Assembly: GCF_900116765.1 (NCBI RefSeq)
Contig: NZ_UETC01000007.1
Span: forward strand, 104,862-168,861
Length of the DNA: 64,000 nucleotides
From: Jannaschia seohaensis
GTDB taxonomy: Bacteria > Pseudomonadota > Alphaproteobacteria > Rhodobacterales > Rhodobacteraceae
Reading direction: 5' to 3'
Below, piece after piece: positions 37,554 to 46,252 of the stretch. Position 1 is the stretch's first letter. Every line of letters begins with the position of its first letter. The position numbers were made by a program, and so were the translations under genes. The notes under the pieces are model-generated. The model was not told where the DNA came from, did no database searches, and saw nothing but the letters and a program-made list of their open reading frames with translations.

Positions 37554-38960
37554 ATGGCAAGCGACATGCGCGCGCATCCATGGATGGCGAATTCCGCGCC
37601 CGGAGTGATCGACGAGATGCTGGCGGCGATCGGCGCCGCCTCGGTCAAGGAGGTCTTCGAGCAGATCCCCGAGGATCACTTCCGCAAGACCCCGCTCGAC
37701 CTTCCGCCGGCGCTGACCTCTGAGATGGAACTCAGGCGCGACCTCGTGAGCAAGCTCAAGAAGAACCTCAGCTGCGAGGACAATCTGAGCTTCCTCGGCG
37801 CCGGGGTCTGGCAGCATCACGTTCCGGCCGTCGTGGACGAGATCGTCGGGCGCACCGAATTCGCCACCAATGTCTGGGGCAGCTACCAGTCCGATCACGG
37901 GCGCAACCAGACATGGTTCGAATTCTCCTCGCAGCTGGGCGCGCTGCTCAATCTCGATGTCGTGCAGCTGCCCGTCTATTCCTGGGGCTGCGCCATCGGC
38001 CACGCCATGCGCATGGCGGCGCGCATCACGGGACGGTCCAAGGTGCTGGTGCCTGCCTTTTCGGACCCCGAGCGGCTGAGCGTGATCCGCACCTATTGCC
38101 AGCCGATGGAGATGCAGACCCGGATCGAGGTGGTCGAGGTGGCCGCCGATCCCACCTCGGGCCGGCTGGACCTGGGCGATCTGGCCGACAAGCTCGGCGA
38201 GGACGTGGCCGCCGTCTACTTCGAAAACCCGGCCTATCTCGGCACCATCGAGACCGGCGCGGCGGAGATCGCGAAGATGGCCCGCGCCGCCGGGGTCGAG
38301 ACCGTCGTGGGCGTGGACCCGCTGAGCCTCGGCGTGATGACGGCGCCCGGCGATTACGGCGCGGACATCGTGACGGGGCCGGTCCAGCCGCTCGGCGTGC
38401 ATATGCACTGCGGCGGTGGGGCAGGGGGCTTCATCGCCTCGCGCGACGAGGAGCGTTACGTGCGCGCCTATAACGGCTTCCTCGTGTCGGTGGTCGAGAC
38501 TCGCGAGCCGGGCCAGCTCGGCTTCGGGCTCGCCTGTCCGCACCAGAATTCCTACGGGATGCGCGAGAACGGCAACGACTGGACCGGCAATTCCACCTAT
38601 CTCTGGGCCATCGCGGGTGCAGTCTACATGAGCCTTCTCGGGCCGGAGGGCTTCCGCGAGTTGGGCCAGCTGATCGTGTCGCGCGCGCGCTATGCCGCGA
38701 AGCTTCTGGGCGAGGTGCCCGGGGTGCGGATCGTCTGGCCGGACACGACCTTCAAGGAGTTCGTCGTGAATTTCGACGACACCGGCAAGACGGTGGCCGA
38801 GGTGAACGACGCGTTGCGCGCGCGGGGCATCTTCGGCGGCAAGGACTTGTCCGGCGAGGGGCTCGGGCTCGGGCAGTCCGCGCTCTACTGCGTGACGGAG
38901 GTCCATACGGCGAACGACATCAGGCGCCTGGCAGATACGATGAAGGAGATCCTGGCATGA
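37554..38960 (+). CDS. gcvPA: Glycine dehydrogenase subunit 1-like protein (GcvPA family, altered motifs)
   Basis: This 468-residue protein has the fold-type I PLP-enzyme sequence of the alpha half of the split glycine-cleavage P-protein (FLGAGVWQHHVPAVVDEIVG about residues 82-101, SWGCAIGHAM, FENPAYLGTIET, and a C-terminal FGGKDLSGEGLGLG). Two signatures differ from usual GcvPA: the YQPEISQG region reads GSYQSDHG (109-116) and YDGATA reads YSWGCA (142-147). ATG at 37554 is preceded by GGAGCAAGG; GTG 3 bp before is possible. It overlaps the GcvPB-like gene by 4 bp. gcvT and gcvH are absent here. Confidence 0.85.
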   Translation: MASDMRAHPWMANSAPGVIDEMLAAIGAASVKEVFEQIPEDHFRKTPLDLPPALTSEMELRRDLVSKLKKNLSCEDNLSFLGAGVWQHHVPAVVDEIVGRTEFATNVWGSYQSDHGRNQTWFEFSSQLGALLNLDVVQLPVYSWGCAIGHAMRMAARITGRSKVLVPAFSDPERLSVIRTYCQPMEMQTRIEVVEVAADPTSGRLDLGDLADKLGEDVAAVYFENPAYLGTIETGAAEIAKMARAAGVETVVGVDPLSLGVMTAPGDYGADIVTGPVQPLGVHMHCGGGAGGFIASRDEERYVRAYNGFLVSVVETREPGQLGFGLACPHQNSYGMRENGNDWTGNSTYLWAIAGAVYMSLLGPEGFRELGQLIVSRARYAAKLLGEVPGVRIVWPDTTFKEFVVNFDDTGKTVAEVNDALRARGIFGGKDLSGEGLGLGQSALYCVTEVHTANDIRRLADTMKEILA

Positions 38961-40516
38961 CCGATCTACCCCAGTTTCACGCCGCGAAATGGGACGAGCC
39001 GGTGGTCATGGAGATGGGCCGGCCCGGCGGGCGTGGACAGCATTTCCCCGCGCCCGAGGCAGAGGTTTCGGAGGCCGTGGGCGCCGACCTGATCCCGGCC
39101 GCCATGGCCCGCAAGGACCGCCCGGAATTGCCCGAGATAACCGAGTTCGAGGCGCAGCGGCACTACCTGCATCTCAGCCAGATGACGCTCGGCATGATGG
39201 GGATCAGCCTCTTCGGCACTTGCACGATGAAATACAACTCCAAGACGGCCGAGTTCGCGACCCTGCGTCCCGAGCTGGCGGAGGTGCATCCCTATCAGCA
39301 TCCCGAGACGCTTCAGGGCGTGCTGGAGATCATGCACGATTTCGACGGCATCCTGCGCTCGCTCTCGGGGATGGACCAGTTCGTGTTCCAGGCGGGCGGC
39401 GGGGCTAACGCCGCCTATACCATGGCCTGCGTGGCGCGCGCCTATTGGCAGGACCGTGGCAAGCTGGGCGAGCGCACCGAGATGGTGACCTCGATCCAGG
39501 CGCATCCCTGCAATCCGGCCACCGCCGCGGCGGCGGGCTTTAAGGTGGTGAACCTGCCCCTGGAGGAGAACGGCTATCCGTCGCTCGACGCGCTCAAGGC
39601 GGCGGTGAGCGAGCGCACGGCGCTCATCATGCTCAACAACCCGGACGACATGGGGATCTACAATCCCGAGATTAAGGAATGGGTGAAGGCGGCCAAGGAG
39701 GTCGGGGCGCTCTGCTTCTACGACCATGCCAACTTCAACGGCGTGATGGGCAAGCTTTCGGCGCGGGAGCTGGGCTTCGATGCCTGCATGTTCATGCTGC
39801 ACAAGACCTTCGGCGCGCCCAAGGCGGGCGGTGGGCCCGCCGTGGGGGCCTTCGGCTGCTCGGACGAGCTCGCGCCCTACCTGCCGACGCCCGTGGTGGT
39901 GAAGTCCGGCGACGGCTACGCGCTGGACGACGACCGGCCCAAGTCGATGGGCAAGATCCGCGAGTTCTGGGGCAACGTCCCACAGGTGGTGAAGGCCTAT
40001 GCCTGGGCGCGGGCCATGGGCGCGGAGGGGATCGACCTCGCCTCCGACATCTCCGTGGTGGCCAACAACTACATGGACAAGCGGCTGTCCGAGATCGAGG
40101 GGCTCGCGCGCTCCAATCCCGGCGTGTCCGCGCACCGGATGGAAATGACGCGCTGGTCGCTGGAGCCGATCGCCCAGGAAACCGGGGTCGGCACGGTCGA
40201 TTTCGCCAACCGCATGGCGGATTACGGCATCGACCCCTGGTGGATGAGCCATGAGCCGTGGATCGTGGCCGAGCCCTTCACGCCCGAGGCGGGGGAGCTC
40301 TGGTCGAAGGAGGACATCGACATGTGGATCGATGTCGTCGCCAAGATCTGCGAAGAGGCGCGGTCGGACCCAGAGATGGTCAAGACGGCGCCGCACAACC
40401 AGGCCATCGCGCAGGTCAAGGGCGACGCCTTCGAGGATCCGTCGAAATGGGCGATGACCTGGCGGGCGTGGAAGCGCAAGTCGGGCGAGGCGGATACGGC
40501 CCGCGGCGCCGCGTGA
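38957..40516 (+). CDS. gcvPB: Glycine dehydrogenase subunit 2-like protein (GcvPB family, altered motifs)
   Basis: This 519-residue beta half of a split P-protein carries the PLP lysine Lys283 in MLHKTFGAPKAGGGPA. Segments that are nearly invariant in glycine decarboxylases differ: HKTF is followed by GAPKAGGGPAVGA rather than xxPHGGGGPGSGP; the AHGTNPAS motif reads AHPCNPAT; DGAN reads DHAN. The protein is therefore of the family, but its substrate may not be glycine. The start codon overlaps the alpha subunit stop (ATGA), as expected for a heterodimer. The C-terminus is longer than usual by a charged tail. Confidence 0.85.
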   Translation: MTDLPQFHAAKWDEPVVMEMGRPGGRGQHFPAPEAEVSEAVGADLIPAAMARKDRPELPEITEFEAQRHYLHLSQMTLGMMGISLFGTCTMKYNSKTAEFATLRPELAEVHPYQHPETLQGVLEIMHDFDGILRSLSGMDQFVFQAGGGANAAYTMACVARAYWQDRGKLGERTEMVTSIQAHPCNPATAAAAGFKVVNLPLEENGYPSLDALKAAVSERTALIMLNNPDDMGIYNPEIKEWVKAAKEVGALCFYDHANFNGVMGKLSARELGFDACMFMLHKTFGAPKAGGGPAVGAFGCSDELAPYLPTPVVVKSGDGYALDDDRPKSMGKIREFWGNVPQVVKAYAWARAMGAEGIDLASDISVVANNYMDKRLSEIEGLARSNPGVSAHRMEMTRWSLEPIAQETGVGTVDFANRMADYGIDPWWMSHEPWIVAEPFTPEAGELWSKEDIDMWIDVVAKICEEARSDPEMVKTAPHNQAIAQVKGDAFEDPSKWAMTWRAWKRKSGEADTARGAA

Positions 40517-40549
40517 GCATGGTCTGTCGGCCCGCGCCGACGGAGACCC

Positions 40550-40648
40550 GTCCCGGGCTCGACCCGGGACCTCCGCCAGCCGGCGGACCCCTCCGGCCGT
40601 TGGAGCGGCGCCCGGAGGCGGGCGAGGCCCCGGCTCGGGGGCCGGGGC
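40550..40648. repeat. REP-like palindromes after the GcvPB-like gene
   Basis: Two hairpins occur in the convergent gap: GTCCCGGG-CTCGA-CCCGGGAC (40550-40570) and GCCCCGGC-TCGGGG-GCCGGGGC (40627-40648). Relatives occur at 42994-43090 and 46061-46158, each time between converging genes. They probably work as dispersed bidirectional terminators. Confidence 0.65.
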
Positions 40649-40677
40649 GCGATGAGCCGGTTGGCCGGTGCTGTGGG

Positions 40678-41829
40678 TCAGGCCTTCGCGTCGTAAAGAT
40701 GCGAGACCCCTTCGAGGGGCATCGACGGCGCGCGCCCGAGCGTCAGGTCCGCGGCCACGCGCGCGGTCATCGGACCGGCCGAGAAGCCGACCCAGGGGAA
40801 GAGCGCATGCACGAGTCCGGGCGTGCCGGGGTCTTCCCCCAGGATCGGTCGCCAGTCCGCGGTGCCGTTGACCCAGGCCGTCCAGCTGCGCAGGGCGCGG
40901 GCCTGCGTCAGGGCGGGCACCACCCGCGCAGCCATGGCCATGTTGCCGGCGAAGCGCGCGGGATTGAGCGTCAGGCCGCCATCCGCGCGCTCTTGCGCGG
41001 CCCATCCCCCGCCGATCACGCAGCCGCCATTGGCGAGCTGCTTGAGGCTCAGTTTTCCGGCGGCGGAGTAGACGAGATGCGGCACGATGGGGCCGACCGG
41101 CTCGGTCACGGTGACCTGCAACGGGAAGCCTCCGATGGCGAGCGGCGTGCCCACCATCTCGCCGATGCGGCCCGCCGCGGCGCCCGCCGCGTTGACCACC
41201 CGCTCGCAGGCGATCGGACCCTTGTCCGTGGCGAGGACGAAGCCCCCCTGCACCGGCGCGAGCCCCGTGACCCGCGTGCCGGTCAGCACCCGAGCCCCCG
41301 CCCGCGTCACCGCGCCCGCCAGGGCCGGCGTCACCAGCAGCGGGTTGGCCTTGCCTTCCTCGGCGCAGAATCCGCCACCGATGGCGTCCGGCGCGAGATA
41401 GGGTGCAAGCTCCCGGAGTTGCGTGCGATCCAGCACATCGGTCACGACGCCCGCCTCTGCCTCGATCCGGGCCTTGGCGGCGATGCGGGACATCTGCTCT
41501 TCGGTCTTGGCGACGATGAGCCCGCCACGCTGACCGACGCCGAGCGGCGCGCCGAGCGCCTCCTCGAGCTCCGCCCACATCGCGAGCGAGGCCTTCAGGA
41601 ACCGCAGGCAGGGGATGTAGGCCCGTGCCCAGCCCTCGCCCAGCGAGATGAATTCCGGATATTGCACCTGCAGATGCAGCGACCCCGCATTGGCGCCCGA
41701 GGCCGCCGCGCCCAGATCGCCCGCCTCGACGAGCGCCACGCTGAGACCTTCGGCCAGAAGGTGCCGCGCGGTCATCAGCCCTACGATTCCCCCGCCGATG
41801 ATGGCGACGTCGACTGTGTCTCGCGTCAC
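40678..41829 (-). CDS. FAD-dependent D-amino-acid/opine oxidase-like protein (DadA family)
   Basis: This 383-residue flavoprotein starts with the FAD loop VAIIGGGIVGLMTARHL and has ASGANAGSLHLQ, EEGKANPLLVTPAL, an NAAGAAAG second dinucleotide region and a C-terminal GFSAGPMTARVAADL. The NAGSLHxQ motif is shared with the oxidase at 49692, so the two are paralogs of the HcnC/OoxB/hydroxyproline-dehydrogenase-like branch. It would oxidise a secondary or primary amine to an imine. It starts with GTG and is divergent from the DHDPS-like gene with only 47 bp between. No operator copy is evident there. Confidence 0.85.
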   Translation of the reverse strand: MTRDTVDVAIIGGGIVGLMTARHLLAEGLSVALVEAGDLGAAASGANAGSLHLQVQYPEFISLGEGWARAYIPCLRFLKASLAMWAELEEALGAPLGVGQRGGLIVAKTEEQMSRIAAKARIEAEAGVVTDVLDRTQLRELAPYLAPDAIGGGFCAEEGKANPLLVTPALAGAVTRAGARVLTGTRVTGLAPVQGGFVLATDKGPIACERVVNAAGAAAGRIGEMVGTPLAIGGFPLQVTVTEPVGPIVPHLVYSAAGKLSLKQLANGGCVIGGGWAAQERADGGLTLNPARFAGNMAMAARVVPALTQARALRSWTAWVNGTADWRPILGEDPGTPGLVHALFPWVGFSAGPMTARVAADLTLGRAPSMPLEGVSHLYDAKA

Positions 41830-41876
41830 GCCATCCGCTCCACACTTAACTTCCCGACCAAAATGAGGACCATGCC

Positions 41877-42827
41877 ATGACGGCTCCCTTCACCGGCAGC
41901 TATACGGTTACCATCACCCCGTTCACCGAGGGGGGGGATGCCATCGACTACGACGCCTGGGCGCGGTTCCTCGACTGGCAGGTGGCCTCGGGCGTGCCGG
42001 GCATCATCATCCTCGGCACCACGGGCGAGTTCCTGACCATCACGGACGAGGAACGCTCCGAATACGTGGCCCGCACCGTCGAGCTGGTGAATGGCCGCAT
42101 GAAGGTGCTGGTGGGCAGCATGAACGCCTACACGCCCAACGCCGTGCGCTACTCGGTCGAGGCCGAGCGGCTGGGGGCGGACGGTCTGATGATCATCCCC
42201 CCCTATTACTACACCCCGACCGAGGACGAGATCTTCAACTACTACAAGGCGATCTGCGAGGCCTGCGGGCTGCCGATCATGCTCTATAACAACCCGTTCA
42301 CGTCGAATGTGGACATGCCCGCGCGGCTGGTGGGACGGCTCACCAAGAGCTTCGAGCAGATCCGCTACATCAAGGAGGCCTCGCAGCGCATCGAGCGTAT
42401 CCACGACATCATCCTCGAGTCGGATGGGCTGATGAACGTCTGGGCGGGCCAGCGCGTCCTGGAGAGCTACAAGATGGGCGCCGTGGGCTACGTCAATCCC
42501 TACGGCAACTACATCCCCCGCGCCTCGGTCAAGTTCGTCGAATGGGCCGAGCAGGGGCGGTGGGAAGACGTGCAGGCGGTTCAGAGCGTGATCGGCAAGT
42601 TCGACGCGATCATTACCGAGGGGCACCCGCTCTATGGGCATCAGTGCTATTCCAAGGCGCTGGCGGCGGCGGCGGGCTACCCGGTGGGGGACGTGCGCGC
42701 GCCGATCACCACCTTCGAGAGCCTGGGCGAGGAAGGTCGCGCGCGGGTGGCGAAGATGGTGCCGCTGATGGAGGAGCTCGACCGGATCGTGGACGCGATC
42801 GAGGCCCGGCCCGCGGCGGCGGAGTAG
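41877..42827 (+). CDS. DHDPS/NAL-family class I lyase, copy 1
   Basis: This 316-residue TIM-barrel protein of the dihydrodipicolinate synthase/N-acetylneuraminate lyase family has GTTGEF (about residue 46-51), LYNNPF with the catalytic Tyr (about 137) and the Schiff-base Lys166 in RYIKEASQ. Such enzymes do aldol cleavage, dehydration or deamination of 2-oxo acids (KDG aldolase, 5-keto-4-deoxyglucarate dehydratase, pyrroline-4-hydroxy-2-carboxylate deaminase). True dapA is unlikely in this catabolic setting, and a second copy lies at 56128. ATGAGGACC lies before the ATG. Confidence 0.85.
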   Translation: MTAPFTGSYTVTITPFTEGGDAIDYDAWARFLDWQVASGVPGIIILGTTGEFLTITDEERSEYVARTVELVNGRMKVLVGSMNAYTPNAVRYSVEAERLGADGLMIIPPYYYTPTEDEIFNYYKAICEACGLPIMLYNNPFTSNVDMPARLVGRLTKSFEQIRYIKEASQRIERIHDIILESDGLMNVWAGQRVLESYKMGAVGYVNPYGNYIPRASVKFVEWAEQGRWEDVQAVQSVIGKFDAIITEGHPLYGHQCYSKALAAAAGYPVGDVRAPITTFESLGEEGRARVAKMVPLMEELDRIVDAIEARPAAAE

Positions 42828-42993
42828 GGGGATCGGGCCGGTCCCGTCAGCCAGCGACCGGTGCCTGTCGGATCGCGCGGAAGAGCGCCGGAGGCGCCCG
42901 CGCATCGCGGCTACGCGGCCCACCAATGCACTCGCCTCCGCATCGGCGCGTCGCCCCCGGCTGGAGCGACGGAGTTTCAAACCGGCGCACCGC

Positions 42994-43090
42994 GTCCCGG
43001 CCTTGCGCCGGGACCTCTGTCTGCGCCGGTGCATTGGCCGGAGACGACAGCGCGACTTGGCTGGCCGAGGTCCCGGCGCAAGGCCGGGAC
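42994..43090. repeat. Inverted pair of REP-like elements in a 383-bp gap
   Basis: GTCCCGG-CCTTGCG-CCGGGAC (42994-43014) and its exact reverse complement (43070-43090) face each other around a 55-bp spacer. The whole 42828-43210 gap between converging genes contains no convincing coding frame. This BIME-like arrangement may fold into one large hairpin and terminate both transcripts. Confidence 0.7.
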
Positions 43091-43210
43091 GCGATTCGAG
43101 GGTGTCGTCCGGTGCGCGAGAGGGACGAAGATCGAGCATGGGGCCCTCCCTCTCCGCGAGACGCCGCGCGTCCCGCTCCCGATCCGCGCCCGAGGCGGGA
43201 CGCGTCTGGC

Positions 43211-43984
43211 TCATCGGATATAGGCCGCGCCATTCAGGTCGATGGTGGACCCGGTCAGGTGCCGGGCGCGGCCCTCGGCGAGAAAGGCGCAGAGTGCGCC
43301 GATGTCCTCGGGCGGCACCCATTCGCCCATGGGGAGGCCTGCGGTCACGGCGGCCTCGCCGCCCACCGCTTCGGCGCTGTCGACGGACATCTGCGTGCGC
43401 ACGACGCCCGGGGCGATGACATAGGCCAGGATGCCGCGGTCGGCGTAGTTGCGCGCCACGGTCTTGGTGGCCGCGGTGATCGCCGCCTTGGATGCGGCAT
43501 AGGCGATGGCGCGCGGGTTCGACGTGCCCCGCGTGGCGGCCCAGCTGCCGATGCCGATGATCGAGCCGCCTTTTCCCGCGTCGAGCCAGTCGCGCACCGC
43601 GTGCCGCAAAAGCCGGGCAGGGGCGTGGACGTTGACCGTCATGGTCTCGGACCAGACGGCGTCCCAATCCTCGATCGGGTCGGGAATGCCGCCGGTCTGG
43701 CGCATGATGCCCGCGTTATTGACGAGCGTGTCGATCCGGCCCCCGGCGGCGGCGCGGCAGTCGTCCCAGAAGGCGTCTACCGCGGCCATGTCGTGAAAAT
43801 CGGCGGAGATCAGCGTGGCCTGTCCGTCCGCGGCGCCCGCCACCGCCGTCTCGGCGCCGGCGCGGTCGCGTCCGTAATGGCCGATCACCCGGGCGCCGGC
43901 GGCGACCATGGCCGCGGCCACCGCCGCGCCGATGCCCTTGGAGACCCCCGTGACGACGACGGTCTTGCCCGCGAGTGTTGTCAT
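43211..43984 (-). CDS. Short-chain dehydrogenase/reductase
   Basis: This 257-residue classical SDR has TGVSKGIG (about 13-20), NNAGIM, the catalytic Ser in GIGSWAAT and YAASKAAIT with Tyr/Lys. HYGRDRAGAE after strand two (Arg present) suggests NADP(H) use. It follows the Old Yellow Enzyme gene by 4 bp on the minus strand, so the two form one unit running from the operator-bearing promoter near 45141. Substrate is likely a hydroxy or keto intermediate of the locus's pathway. Confidence 0.88.
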   Translation of the reverse strand: MTTLAGKTVVVTGVSKGIGAAVAAAMVAAGARVIGHYGRDRAGAETAVAGAADGQATLISADFHDMAAVDAFWDDCRAAAGGRIDTLVNNAGIMRQTGGIPDPIEDWDAVWSETMTVNVHAPARLLRHAVRDWLDAGKGGSIIGIGSWAATRGTSNPRAIAYAASKAAITAATKTVARNYADRGILAYVIAPGVVRTQMSVDSAEAVGGEAAVTAGLPMGEWVPPEDIGALCAFLAEGRARHLTGSTIDLNGAAYIR

Positions 43985-43988
43985 GGCG

Positions 43989-45089
43989 TCACGTCCTCTT
44001 GACGAAGGGGGTCGCGCGCAGCTTCGGGTTGCAGCGTGCGTAAGGCGCGGGCAGGGCGATCTCGGCCCCGAGGGCCACGGCCGCCTTCCACGTCCAGCGC
44101 GGATCCCAGAGCATGCCCCGCGCGAGCGCGACCATGTCCGCCTGGCCCGACAGCAAGATGGTCTCTGCCTGCACCGGGTCGGTGATCTGGCCGACGGCCA
44201 TGGTGGGGATCTGCGCCTCCCGACGGATGCGCTCGGCGAAGCCCACCTGGTAGCCCGGGCCCACGATGATCTGCTGGCTCTGGTCGAGCCCGCCGCTGCT
44301 GACATCGACCATGTCGCAGCCGAGTTCTTTGAGCGCTTGGCAGAAGGCGACGGATTGCTCCACGTCCCAGCCGCCCTCGATCCAGTCCGTCGCCGAGAGC
44401 CGGACCAGGACGGGCTTGTCGTCCGGGAATGCCGCGCGCACCGCCTCGAAGATTTCGAGCGGATAGCGCATCCGGTTCTCGGACGAGCCGCCATAGGCAT
44501 CGTCGCGCCGGTTGGTGATCGGGGAGAGGAACTGGTGCAGCAGATAGCCATGCGCCACGTGCAGCTGGATCACGTCGAACCCCGCGCGGTCCGCGCGGCG
44601 GGTGGCGTCGACGAAGGCCGCCTTCACCCGCGCCATCGCGTCCGCATCCATGGCACGGGGCTCCGGCCAGCCGGGCAGGTAGGGCACCGCGGAGGGGCAG
44701 TCCGTCTGCCAGCCCTCAGGGCCCTCGATCAGGCCGCCGCCCTCCCAAGGTGCCACCGTGCTGCCCTTGCGGCCCGAATGGCCCAGCTGGATGCCGATGA
44801 CCGACTGGCCCACGGATTTCATGAAGGCCACGATGCGCGCGAAGGCTGCCTCGGTGGCGTCGTCGTAGAGACCGGTGCAGCCGGGGGTGATGCGGCCCTC
44901 GGGCTCGACCCCGGTGGCCTCGACGAAGATGAGCCCCGGGCCGGACTGCGCGAATTGGCCCAGATGGACCAGGTGCCAGTCCCCGGGCACGCCATTCGTG
45001 GCCGAATACTGACACATGGGGGCGACGGTGATCCGATTGGGCACCGTGACCCCGCGCAGGTCGATGGGGGAGAATAGGGTGCACGCCAT
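43989..45089 (-). CDS. NADH:flavin oxidoreductase (Old Yellow Enzyme, YqjM-like)
   Basis: This 366-residue FMN enzyme has the OYE barrel pattern: LRGVTVPNRITVAPMCQYSA with the YqjM-type flavin-modulating Cys, GIQLGHSGRKGS, LHVAHGYLLHQFLSP and YGGSSENRMRYPLE, then MVALARGMLWDPRW. OYEs reduce activated C=C bonds or dehydrogenate in degradation routes. ATG at 45089 is chosen; a GTG at 45098 would add three residues. It is divergent from the epimerase-like gene, and an operator copy sits between them. Confidence 0.88.
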   Translation of the reverse strand: MACTLFSPIDLRGVTVPNRITVAPMCQYSATNGVPGDWHLVHLGQFAQSGPGLIFVEATGVEPEGRITPGCTGLYDDATEAAFARIVAFMKSVGQSVIGIQLGHSGRKGSTVAPWEGGGLIEGPEGWQTDCPSAVPYLPGWPEPRAMDADAMARVKAAFVDATRRADRAGFDVIQLHVAHGYLLHQFLSPITNRRDDAYGGSSENRMRYPLEIFEAVRAAFPDDKPVLVRLSATDWIEGGWDVEQSVAFCQALKELGCDMVDVSSGGLDQSQQIIVGPGYQVGFAERIRREAQIPTMAVGQITDPVQAETILLSGQADMVALARGMLWDPRWTWKAAVALGAEIALPAPYARCNPKLRATPFVKRT

Positions 45090-45140
45090 GCTCGACACAT
45101 TCCGATTGAACCGCGTGTTTCGTGCGGTATAGTAACATTT

Positions 45141-45156
45141 GTGCGCGATTTGAACA
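45141..45156. promoter_or_regulatory. Putative IclR operator, site 3
   Basis: GTGCGCGATTTGAACA, extended on the left to TTGTGCGCG, lies between the divergent OYE-SDR unit and the epimerase-like gene. Confidence 0.6.
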
Positions 45157-45193
45157 TGTCACCGGATGAGTGACAAGCGGAAAGGATCCCGGA

Positions 45194-46033
45194 ATGAGCC
45201 AGTTGAGCGTTGCCGCAAGCACCTTCCCCTATCTTTACTCTCATAGCGGGCTGGACGCGCTGAAGCATCTGAATGGGCTCGGCTACGACATCTTCGAGTT
45301 GATGATCTTCCCGCCCCATTGCTGGCCGCGCGAGCTGTCCGTGGCCGACCGCAAGGCCTACAAGAGCTGGCTCGACGGCGAGGGCTGCCGGATTTCGTCC
45401 TTTTGCTACCCGCTGCTGGACAACAACCCCAACGGGGTGGACCGGCTGATGCGGGCCTATACGCTCGACCGCTACCGCGAGGCGATCGATCTCGCCGCGG
45501 AGCTCGAATGCCCCTACGTGGTGGCCATCCCCGGCCCGGTGAACAGCCTCATCAACCCGCCGCATGAGTGGATGCTGAACTGGTTCGTGGAAGGCATGAA
45601 GCAGCTGGTGGACTATGCCGACGGCACCGGCGTGCAGCTGCTGCTGGAAAACGTCCCCTTCACCTACCTGCCGACCGCCAAAGACATGGTGGAGACCGCC
45701 AAGCTGATCGGCCCGGAGGTCGGGATCAATTTCGACATCTGCAACAGCGCCTTCATCAAGGAGGATCCGGCGGAGGCGATCCGGATGATGGGCGATATGG
45801 TCAAGAACGTGCACATCTCGGATTCCGGATATGACGAGTTCGTGCACGCGAAACTCGGCACGGGGATCGTCGATCCCGGCCCGGTGGCGGCGGCTTTGAA
45901 GGAGATCGGCTTTACCGGCGAAACGGTGCTGGAAATCATCGCCGACGCGCTGCTGCCCGGTACCGACCCGGATGGCGACATCAAGGCCAGCCATGCCATC
46001 CTGGCGGAGAACGGCTGGAAGCCGCTGGGCTAG
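45194..46033 (+). CDS. Sugar phosphate isomerase/epimerase family (AP endonuclease 2 TIM barrel)
   Basis: This 279-residue TIM-barrel protein has the metal-ligand pattern of xylose-isomerase-like isomerases: LLLENVPFTYLP with Glu (about 157), INFDICNSAF with Asp, KNVHISDSGYDEFVHAKLG with His, and ETVLEIIA with the last Glu. Typical reactions are epimerisation or isomerisation of sugars, keto-acids or inosose, or dehydration. ATG at 45194 follows GGAAAGGATCCCGGA. It is single, ending in a REP-like gap. Confidence 0.85.
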   Translation: MSQLSVAASTFPYLYSHSGLDALKHLNGLGYDIFELMIFPPHCWPRELSVADRKAYKSWLDGEGCRISSFCYPLLDNNPNGVDRLMRAYTLDRYREAIDLAAELECPYVVAIPGPVNSLINPPHEWMLNWFVEGMKQLVDYADGTGVQLLLENVPFTYLPTAKDMVETAKLIGPEVGINFDICNSAFIKEDPAEAIRMMGDMVKNVHISDSGYDEFVHAKLGTGIVDPGPVAAALKEIGFTGETVLEIIADALLPGTDPDGDIKASHAILAENGWKPLG

Positions 46034-46060
46034 GTCGGGCGGCGAGACGGCGCGCCGCGC

Positions 46061-46158
46061 GCCCCGGACTTGGTGCGGGGCCTCGCTCGCGGCCTGCGTG
46101 CAGGCGGTTCATGCGCAAGAGCGCACGGGCGTCGGAGGCCCCGGCTCAGGGCCGGGGC
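46061..46158. repeat. REP-like palindromes in the convergent gap after the epimerase-like gene
   Basis: GCCCCG-(8-9 bases)-CGGGGC near 46061-46081 and GCCCCGGC-TCAGG-GCCGGGGC (46138-46158) lie between converging genes. The second is almost the same as that at 40627-40648. The rest of 46034-46252 has no gene. Confidence 0.6.
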
Positions 46159-46252
46159 GCGACTTGCGACCCTTTTCCGGCGCTCGACTCCTTCGAGGCA
46201 GGCATCACGCCGGCCGGAGGCTCGGAGGGGCCACCGACGCTGCCTGCCTCCC

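Noticed and set aside
41830..41876. Operator copy between the DadA-like and DHDPS-like genes
   Set aside because: The 47-bp divergent gap has no good match to the 16-bp consensus, so I did not count it as a regulon site.
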